Shown here: positions 1 through 7,300 of the stretch, one piece after another
How the letters are laid out: each line of letters opens with the position of its first letter
Numbering within the stretch: the stretch's first letter is position 1
Assembly (NCBI GenBank): GCA_020061465.1
Contig: JAGUYG010000064.1
Location: 25,301-89,300 of the forward strand
Length of the DNA: 64,000 bases
Source: Ignavibacteriales bacterium
Lineage (GTDB): Bacteria > Bacteroidota > Ignavibacteria > Ignavibacteriales > Ignavibacteriaceae
Direction: 5' to 3'
The notes under the pieces: model-generated
Database searches by the model: none
What the model was told of the DNA's origin: nothing
Seen by the model: only the letters and a program-made list of their open reading frames with translations
Program-made: the position numbers and the translations under genes

Positions 1-224
1 ATGACCGGCAAAGCGGTGTATAAGCTTAGATGAAATACTAAATAATGGCACAGAAGGTTCAGAACATTATTCTTTCCTTAAGATTATTCAATATTCTCAT
101 TATCACAAAATATAATAATTGATTTTCATTCAGAGTTAGTGTAGAAATGAAATAGATTTGAATTGCAGTTAAATTTTGTGTTTAATATTTTGTGCCACAA
201 ATTAAGGACAATAAATCGAGGTGA
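1..224. other. Intergenic, no gene seen
   Basis: I see no open frame with a recognisable product here. A short frame from base 1 stops after ten codons and is not interpretable. If a toxin-antitoxin pair once stood here, an antitoxin or the toxin N-terminus would be expected in this stretch, but I could not recognise either in any frame. Confidence 0.5.
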
Positions 225-380
225 AAGATTAGACAAGCATTTCGCAACCATTTATCAAAAGGACAATTCATGGATTGTATGGAATGCCATATTACTAGTA
301 ATTGGCTTTTTATTTATCGCATCGAAGGCAATGAATTAGTCCTGGTGCGAACCGGTTCTCATTCGGAATTATTTATATAA
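225..380 (+). pseudogene. YafQ-type mRNA interferase toxin, C-terminal remnant
   Basis: In the frame ending with TAA at 378-380, 51 codons encode the C-terminal half of a YafQ/RelE-family toxin, a ribosome-dependent endoribonuclease. Visible landmarks are RNH (the E. coli YafQ His50 position), ECH (His63), NW (Asp67-Trp68, with Asp changed to Asn), RTGSH (His87) and LF (Phe91). A TGA at 222-224 interrupts the frame upstream and no N-terminal half is visible. The only in-frame ATG (270) would give about 36 residues. No antitoxin gene is recognisable alongside. I read it as a decayed toxin-antitoxin module. The family assignment rests on the motif string and spacing; whether any peptide is made is unknown. 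Confidence 0.7.
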
Positions 381-613
381 GAACAAACCATCCGTTTTTT
401 TCATAATATAGTTTTTATGAATTGTCTTAAGCAATATTTATTGACGAAAGGTTTTAGAATTAGAAATTATTTCTAATTTTATTAGCAAGGCAAAGATTAA
501 TACTTAACTGAATTACACACATTGCACAAAAAAGAGGAAAACCTTTTATAGTTAAAAAGTTAATGAACATATCATCAAAAGGTTTAATGAATAAATTTTA
601 TTGTAATTGCAAA

Positions 614-643
614 TGTAGAGACGGGGCATGCCCCGTCTTTACA
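614..643. repeat. REP-like palindrome (GTAGAGACGGGG family)
   Basis: Bases 619-638 form a perfect 20-bp palindrome (AGACGGGG, CATG, CCCCGTCT). It extends to 30 bp with one mismatch between TGTAG and TTACA. It is far more GC-rich than its surroundings. The 12-mer GTAGAGACGGGG recurs at 63875-63886 near the other end of the window, so this is a dispersed repeat of REP or miniature-element type. No transposase for it is present in the window. Confidence 0.6.
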
Positions 644-740
644 ACCTCTAAAATATAATCGATTAAATAGTTTGAGAATTATTGCAAAAATTTTTGGGGG
701 AATTTGCGTGTTGTGAGTTAATTACTATTTATGAGGCGTA

Positions 741-841
741 TCTAAAAAGGTCTTATTTGGAAATTTTGTATTCGAATATCCTTTCCAAAGGATCCTTCGG
801 AAATAATCGAAACATTTCCTTAATGAAAATACCTTTTTAGA
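741..841. repeat. Long imperfect palindrome, MITE-like element
   Basis: The ends are perfect 11-bp inverted repeats (TCTAAAAAGGT at 741-751, ACCTTTTTAGA at 831-841). Inside, further matched arms nest (GGAAAT with ATTTCC, TTCGA with TCGAA, TTTCC with GGAAA) around a core CCAAAGGATCCTTCGGA at 785-801. The same core, with one inserted base, occurs in the inverted-repeat element upstream of tgt (48537-48670). No ORF lies inside. This points to a small non-autonomous mobile or REP-type element family. Confidence 0.55.
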
Positions 842-872
842 GAAGACTCATTTATGGAAAGTTGACATTCAA

Positions 873-901
873 CAAAAAATCCGTGCTCGGTAACACGGAT
901 T
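873..901 (-). terminator. Rho-independent terminator after tRNA-Phe
   Basis: Read on the minus strand, an 8-bp perfect stem (AATCCGTG, CACGGATT) with an 8-base loop is followed directly by a run of T (complement of 874-879). It lies 35 bases downstream of the tRNA 3' end. A second potential stem (904-909 with 925-930, TTCGGC/GCCGAA) sits between them and could aid 3' processing. Confidence 0.75.
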
Positions 902-935
902 TGTTCGGCTTCGTTAATAACTTCGCCGAAACAAG

Positions 936-1008
936 TGGGCAGAGACGGAATCGAACCGCCGACACATGGATTTTCAGTCCATTGCTCTACCGACTGAGCT
1001 ATCTGCCC
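936..1008 (-). tRNA. tRNA-Phe (GAA)
   Basis: The minus strand reads as a full 73-nt cloverleaf. It has a 7-bp acceptor stem (GGGCAGA with TCTGCCC), the D-arm sequence AGCTCAGTCGGTAGAGC, an anticodon loop CTGAAAA giving anticodon GAA (973-975), the T-arm GGTTCGATTCC and discriminator A at 936. CCA is not encoded; the next bases are CTTGT, so CCA must be added after transcription. It lies 79 bp after the cpgS-like gene on the same strand and has its own terminator. Confidence 0.95.
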
Positions 1009-1087
1009 TTTATTTTTTGCGTGCGAAAAATAAATATTTTCAGTCTAAACTCAAAAATAAACTTGATAAATTTTTGTATCGCTTAAA

Positions 1088-2407
1088 TTATATAAGTCCT
1101 TTCTGTTTCAAGACGGTTTGTAATGTAACGGCTCCAATCTCCTGGAGTTCATATCGAACTCTTGTGTAAGGTTTGTTCATTTTTAATATTCTTCCTAAAT
1201 CAATCGGAGTTCCTATTACCACAGAATCACAATCAGTCCGATTGATCGTTTCCTCCAGGTCTTTTATTTGCTGCTCACCATAACCCATTGCCGGCAGCAG
1301 AATCCCTATATTAGGGTATTTTCTGAACGTATCGGCTATCGAGTTTACGGTGAACGGTCTTGGGTCGATTATTTCCGATGCGCCGTGATTCCATGCGGCA
1401 ATCATACCGGCACCGTATTCCATTTCGCCGTGTGTTAATGTCGGACCGTCTTCAATTACCAATACTCGTTTGCCATTAATCAGTTCGGGTTTTTCGACAA
1501 ATATTGGAGAGTCGGCTTCTATTATTTGTGCATCCGGATTAACTTCTCGAACATTATTTCTTACAATTTGAATATTTTTAGGTTCCGCCGAAACTACTTT
1601 ATTTACTATCACCACATCAGCCATGCGAAGTGAGGTATTGCCGGGATAGTAAATCATTTCATGTCCGGGTCGATGCGGGTCGACGACAGTGATTGTAAGA
1701 TCGGCTTTATAGAAGGACATATCATTATTTCCGCCATCCCAAATAATTATATCGGCTTCCTTTTCAGCCTCTCGTAAAATCGCTTCATAGTCTACGCCTG
1801 CATAAATAATTCCTCCCATAGCAATATGCGGTTCATATTCTTCCATTTCCTCGATGGTGCAATTTTGTGTATTTAAATCCTCAATCGAACCGAATCGCTG
1901 AATTTTTTGTTTTACCAGGTCGCCATAAGGCATCGGATGCCTTACGGAAACAACTTTTTTCCCTGCATCTCTCAAAATTTGAACTACCCTCCTAGAAGTT
2001 TGAGATTTACCGGCACCGGTTCTAACGGCAACCACAGCAATTACCGGTTTGCTGCCTTTAAGCATTGTTTGTGCAGCACCTAATAACTTAAAGGATGCAC
2101 CGGCAGCGTTAACGATTGAAGCTTTTGTCATCACATAATTGAAGGTGACATCAGAGTAAGAAAATACAACTTCATCAATACTTAACTTTTTGATTAATTC
2201 AATAAGATCAGCTTCATCATAAATATTTATTCCTCTTGGATAAAGTCTGCCAGCCAGCTCGGGGGGATAAACTCTCCCTTCTATGTTCGGTATTTGTGTG
2301 GCAGTAAATGCAGCAACATTATAATCTTCATTATCCCGGAAGACAACATTAAAGTTATGGAAATCTCTTCCGGCGGCTCCCATAATTAGAACATTTTTTT
2401 TCGACAT
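1088..2407 (-). CDS. Cyclic 2,3-diphosphoglycerate synthetase-like P-loop protein
   Basis: This 439-residue cytoplasmic protein resembles cyclic 2,3-diphosphoglycerate synthetase, which in methanogens closes 2,3-bisphosphoglycerate into the cyclic thermoprotectant using ATP. Residues 1-115 form a Rossmann-like N-terminal part starting KKNVLIMGAAGRDFHNFN. A Walker A motif AVRTGAGKS lies at 127-135 and an acidic nucleotide-site motif IIIWDGGNNDMSF around 240. The length fits the family. Bacterial homologues are widespread but their substrate is not settled, so the family call is firmer than the reaction. It lies 29 bp downstream of glmS on the same strand and may share its transcript; tRNA-Phe follows. 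Confidence 0.75.
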   Translation of the reverse strand: MSKKNVLIMGAAGRDFHNFNVVFRDNEDYNVAAFTATQIPNIEGRVYPPELAGRLYPRGINIYDEADLIELIKKLSIDEVVFSYSDVTFNYVMTKASIVNAAGASFKLLGAAQTMLKGSKPVIAVVAVRTGAGKSQTSRRVVQILRDAGKKVVSVRHPMPYGDLVKQKIQRFGSIEDLNTQNCTIEEMEEYEPHIAMGGIIYAGVDYEAILREAEKEADIIIWDGGNNDMSFYKADLTITVVDPHRPGHEMIYYPGNTSLRMADVVIVNKVVSAEPKNIQIVRNNVREVNPDAQIIEADSPIFVEKPELINGKRVLVIEDGPTLTHGEMEYGAGMIAAWNHGASEIIDPRPFTVNSIADTFRKYPNIGILLPAMGYGEQQIKDLEETINRTDCDSVVIGTPIDLGRILKMNKPYTRVRYELQEIGAVTLQTVLKQKGLI

Positions 2408-2436
2408 AAAGTCTCCGTAATTGTGATAGTATTTAT

Positions 2437-4269
2437 TTATTCAACAGTAACGCTCTTTGCTAAATTTCTTGGTTGGTCTACATTTAACCCCTTTTTCACG
2501 GCAATATGATAAGCAAGCAATTGCAGCGGGATAACAGTTAAAATCGGCATCAGCATTCTGATTGTATCCGGTACTTTTATTGTGTAATCAACCAGCTTAT
2601 CAATTTCATTATCGGATTGGCTCGCAATGGCAATTATTCTTCCCTTCCTCGCTTTTATTTCTTCAATGTTGCTAACAATCTTTTCGTAAGTTGAATCTTT
2701 AGGGGCTATAAAGACTACAGGCATATTTTCATCTATCAATGCAATAGGACCATGCTTCATTTCTGCAGCAGGATATCCTTCTGCATGTATGTAAGAAATT
2801 TCTTTCAATTTAAGAGCACCTTCAAGAGCGACAGGGAAATTGTAACCTCTTCCCAGGTAAAGGAAATTTTTTGCATCCTTAAATTGTTCTGCAATCATTT
2901 CAATGTGGCTGTTTAATTTTAGTATCTCTTCTATCTTTTGCGGAATATTTTTTAATTCTTCGGCAATCGATTTTCCGTCAATCAAACTGAGGTGTTTTTT
3001 TCGCGCAATAAGCAACGTGATTAGCGCAAGTACAATTAGCTGAGAGGTGAATGCCTTTGTTGATGCAACACCGATTTCCGGTCCGGCATGAATATAAACT
3101 CCCGCCATACTTCCGCGCGCTATCGAACTGCCGACTACGTTGCAAATACCAAGCACAAGCGCACCGCGTATTTTCGCCTCACGAAGTGCTGCTAAAGTAT
3201 CGGCAGTTTCTCCGCTTTGCGATATGAAAAAGACTGTATCTTCAGGAGTAATGATCGGATTTCTATATCTGAACTCCGAAGCATATTCAACCTCGGTTGG
3301 AATTCGGGCAAATTGTTCTAACATGTACTCGCCTACAAGTCCGGAATGCCAGGAAGTACCGCAGGCTGAAATGATAATTCTCTTTGAATTTGTAAGCTGC
3401 TCAGTTACACTCTCTAAACCGCCAAGTTTTGCAGTGCCTTTTTTAAAAAGAATTCTTCCGCGTAATGAGTTTGTAACCGAATCCGGCTGCTCCATAATTT
3501 CTTTAAGCATGAAATGAGGATATCCGCCTTTATCGATTTGATCGAGTGTCATGCTAATCTCATGAACTTCCTTAGCAATTTCTGTATCGGAAATTGTTTT
3601 CGTTATAAATTTATCTTTATAAATTTCAACTAATTCACCATCTTCCAGATAAGCTACCTGTTTTGTATGTGCAAGAATTGCCGAAACATCGGATGCAACG
3701 AAGTTTTCGTTTTCTCCGACACCAACAATAAGCGGTGATCCCTTACGTGCGGCAACTATTTTGTTCGGCTCACCTTCGTATATAACTGCTATGCCATAAG
3801 TTCCTTCGACTTCGCTTAGAGCTAACCTTACCGCTTTAAATAAATCAAATCCTTTTTGAAGAAAGCTATCTATCAAATGTGGTAAAACTTCGGAATCTGT
3901 CTCACTCAAGAAACTGTAACCCATTTGTCTCAAACCTTCTCTCAGTGTTTGATAATTTTCAATTATTCCATTGTGAATAACGAAGAGGTTCTTCTTATGA
4001 TTATGATGCGGATGAGCATTTATCTCATTAGGCACACCATGAGTTGCCCATCGTGTATGACCAATACCCAATTTAGCTGAAAGATTTAAACTATCAACTT
4101 TCTCTTGCAGTAAAGAAACCTTCCCCTTGTTTTTAATAACCGAGGCAGTGCCGTTATTTATTAATGCTAAACCTGCCGAATCATATCCCCTGTATTCCAA
4201 TCTTTTTAATCCGTTTAAAAGAATCGGCACACAATTTTTTTCACCTATGTAACCTATTATGCCGCACAT
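2437..4269 (-). CDS. glmS: Glutamine--fructose-6-phosphate aminotransferase (isomerizing)
   Basis: GlmS makes glucosamine-6-phosphate from fructose-6-phosphate and glutamine, the entry to UDP-GlcNAc for peptidoglycan and lipid A. The protein starts MCGIIGYIG, so Cys2 is the N-terminal nucleophile of the glutaminase half (about 1-220). Two SIS sugar-isomerase domains follow (about 290-420 and 460-600), with ISACGTSWHS, SQSGETADT and the C-terminal end NLAKSVTVE that covers the active site. At 610 residues it is full length. No glmS ribozyme is recognisable upstream. It lies 119 bp after the giant C25 protease gene and before the cpgS-like gene, all on the minus strand. Confidence 0.97.
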   Translation of the reverse strand: MCGIIGYIGEKNCVPILLNGLKRLEYRGYDSAGLALINNGTASVIKNKGKVSLLQEKVDSLNLSAKLGIGHTRWATHGVPNEINAHPHHNHKKNLFVIHNGIIENYQTLREGLRQMGYSFLSETDSEVLPHLIDSFLQKGFDLFKAVRLALSEVEGTYGIAVIYEGEPNKIVAARKGSPLIVGVGENENFVASDVSAILAHTKQVAYLEDGELVEIYKDKFITKTISDTEIAKEVHEISMTLDQIDKGGYPHFMLKEIMEQPDSVTNSLRGRILFKKGTAKLGGLESVTEQLTNSKRIIISACGTSWHSGLVGEYMLEQFARIPTEVEYASEFRYRNPIITPEDTVFFISQSGETADTLAALREAKIRGALVLGICNVVGSSIARGSMAGVYIHAGPEIGVASTKAFTSQLIVLALITLLIARKKHLSLIDGKSIAEELKNIPQKIEEILKLNSHIEMIAEQFKDAKNFLYLGRGYNFPVALEGALKLKEISYIHAEGYPAAEMKHGPIALIDENMPVVFIAPKDSTYEKIVSNIEEIKARKGRIIAIASQSDNEIDKLVDYTIKVPDTIRMLMPILTVIPLQLLAYHIAVKKGLNVDQPRNLAKSVTVE

Positions 4270-4388
4270 TGGAACTCCCGGTATTTATTTATTAAATTTT
4301 ACTTAAACCTAAAGGAAAGATTCTTTTGAATCTGATTTACAGTATAAATTCAGAGGGAGTTAATTCATACTGCAATTATGAGATCAGG

Positions 4389-7300
4389 TTATTTAATTTT
4401 TGCTAATTTTTCGGTAACGGTTTTAATAACTCCGTTATTTTTAGTTACAATTTTGTAAAAATATACACCATTTGCAACTTCGTCACCGTCTTCGTCTCTT
4501 CCATCCCAAAAAAGATGATTAAATCCAACCGTAAGCGAGGATTGTGGTACGGTAATTTCTTTAATCAGTCTTCCTGCTATTGTATATATTTTAAGATAGA
4601 ATTCTTCCGGCGGCTGTATACCTCTTATCTCAAAAGTGAAATATGTATTGGTTTTGAATGGATTTGGATAGTTAAATACGTTCAATAAATCAGCTTTATT
4701 ATAAACAAAGAAAATCGATCTGGAGAATGTGGAATCAAAAAAGTTGCCCGAAGCATCCTTTGCAAGCACTTCCAATACATGTCTGCCGTCATTTAATTCA
4801 GGCTGCCAAAGAATTTCTGCTTTTGAATTAGGATAAGGCATGTAAAAATATTCCAAATCGGGATTGGAAAAATAAAGGAGCTTATTGTTATGTATGATAG
4901 TAAAGTAACTTGTGTCCAGCGGCAGCGGACTGTTATCTTCCAGCGTAATTCTTACTTTAGGTTTTGCAGAAATAATATCTCCGTTTAAGATTTCCTTATC
5001 GTCAAAAGTAATTGTGAATTTTGGTGGGATAGAATCACGCACTACATAAAAGCTGTTTTCAGCAATGTTATTATAAGTAAAGAATTCATTATGGGGTACT
5101 GAAGCTATTACTTTAATATTATTATTAAATATTAATAAAGCAGTATTGATGATGTAGTCAATCGCCGAACTGCTGTTTTCTCCAATGCTTATAACTTTTG
5201 TCAGAAAAGCAGAATCCGCTCCGTTAAGAAAAAACTTAGCGACGGTACTGTCAGCCTTGGAGTAACCAATGTTCTGCATAACCGCTGTAAGCTTAGTTGG
5301 TAAACCCTGCAGAACAGAATCAGGTGTGAAGGTAATATTCCTGCTATTTATAAAAACTTCAGGCGGTGGATTATAATCGATATGGAAAGATTTAAGCACC
5401 ATTGGTAATGATGCCCCAAAACTTGAGTCAATTAAAGAATATTCTACTCTTAATTTTGTATACATTAAAGGATTAATTCCCAAAAGTGTCGAGCTTTGAA
5501 GCAAATTGATGCCCAGCGTGTCCCAACTTTTTGAATTATTGTTGTACCCTTCCAATACTGCTTGATAATTTCCTGCAGAGCCTGTGGTTTCAAATTCAAA
5601 ATTTAAACTATTCCATTTTTGAGCGGGACCGACTTCCTCAGTAGTAATACTTCCCTTTGCGTTAAAATATTTTCCGGCAAACTTGCTGAACTTACGTTTA
5701 TAACCGGAGCTTCGATAAGTAGAGGCATATACTCTATCATTAATCCAATCATACGTCCATGCATAATAACTTTGAAAGGGAGTTCGGGTCAGCCATTCAT
5801 CCTCGAATACTCCATCTGAAATTCTGATCTTTCTCATAAACCCGTTGTAATAATATTCATAAGGATATATATAACCTTCGGCAGCAAAAAATCCTGAAAA
5901 TCCCGGATAGGTTGTTCCGGTAAGAAGCATATCGGGTTTTACTAATCTCCAATTGTCCTGCGGGTCTAAAATCCTAAGAATATAACGGGAAGAACCCAAA
6001 GTATCTTTTGAACTTATATTGTACACATAGTATCCATCAGAAGTTACGTAAAAAGAACCATCTGCAATTTTAGAATCATCCCATCTTAAGAACCCCGTAG
6101 GAATATGTATATCTTCAATTTCTTCGGACAAGACATCTATTCGCTTTACATCGTATGGACTTCCGGTAATAATATAAATTCCTCCGTCGCCGTGATAAAA
6201 CATTTGATTGCTAATCCTATCATAAAAATCTGAAAAGATGCCATAGAATTTTCCTTTTTCTGTGCCGTTATTTCCGGTTCCCACTTTATAAATTCTGGTC
6301 TTACCGGCAACATTATCGCTTAGCTGGAAATACCACATGTTCGCAAAATAGAGATATGTACCATCTGTTGTAATTGTTGTTAACCCAAGCTTACCTATTG
6401 CCGTTGTATCAAAAAAGATATCTTCTAAAAATCTATCGTTTGAAGGACGCGGCGGATTCGGATTAATATTAAGAACTAATCCTCGCCGGGATGAAGAATA
6501 ATTTACATTGTCCGTCTTAAATTGCTTTAAAGCATTACCTTCAGCGTAGTAACCACTTTTGGGGTTATCCGTTATAATAATGCTTCTTACCTCACTCCAC
6601 TTTCCGTATTCTTCTCCGTCAAATATTCTTGCTCTCCAAAAATATTCTCCTTTTATAAGCTGTGGGGAACGCCATTTAACGAGTCCGGTATCAGGAAGTA
6701 AACCGGAAGACTTAATAATCGGAGATGAAAAATTCCGGCTTGTATCAATCTCAATAAAGTATTCTAAACTTCTATCAATATAAAAACCGATGTCGGCAAA
6801 TAGAAAATCGACATAATTATTTGAAGTTGAATGACCATTTACCGGTGATATAATATTAGGCTCGTTGATGCTGTAAACTGCAAATTGAGCCGAAGCGGAA
6901 TTATCAGAAATATCAGGTTCCGCAATTCTTAAATCGTCATTCACTCTTACAGTTAATTCGTATAACCCCGCATCAATAGGAATCCAAGTAATTATCGTCG
7001 AGTCAAGAATTCCAAAACTCGGCATCTTGACCCTGTCCACTAAATAAGAAGTATCTTTCGATGCTGCAAAAAGTTCAACTGTAACCGAATCTTCCGGAAA
7101 AGTTACTCCATAGTTTCTAACGAAAATTTTCACTGCTACAGTATCTTCAATGAGCGGATTAGAGGGTGAAATTGAAATACCATTCGATTTAACTTCAAAA
7201 TCCGGCTGTGTAGGTAATGCAATATTAATTCCCGGATCGCCTAATAACGTAAGCACCGCAAGTTGATTTCTGTACGCTAAACTATTAGGCACCTTACCCT

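Larger units (their letters stand above)
381..877. other. Gene-free region carrying palindromic repeats
   Basis: No coding frame is supported here. The stretch contains an AT-rich perfect inverted repeat (458-467 with 469-478), a second spaced one (540-547 with 577-584), the GC-rich palindrome at 614-643, and the long imperfect palindrome at 741-841. It looks like a landing zone for small repeats next to a decayed toxin gene. Confidence 0.5.

Noticed and set aside
862..1169. Small plus-strand open frames over the tRNA region
   Set aside because: They run antisense through tRNA-Phe and its terminator, have no recognisable motif and no ribosome binding site.
4270..4388. glmS ribozyme upstream of glmS
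   Set aside because: No ribozyme-like conserved core is visible; only a short hairpin (AGATTC, GAATCT at 4318-4333) that could be a weak terminator of the upstream gene.
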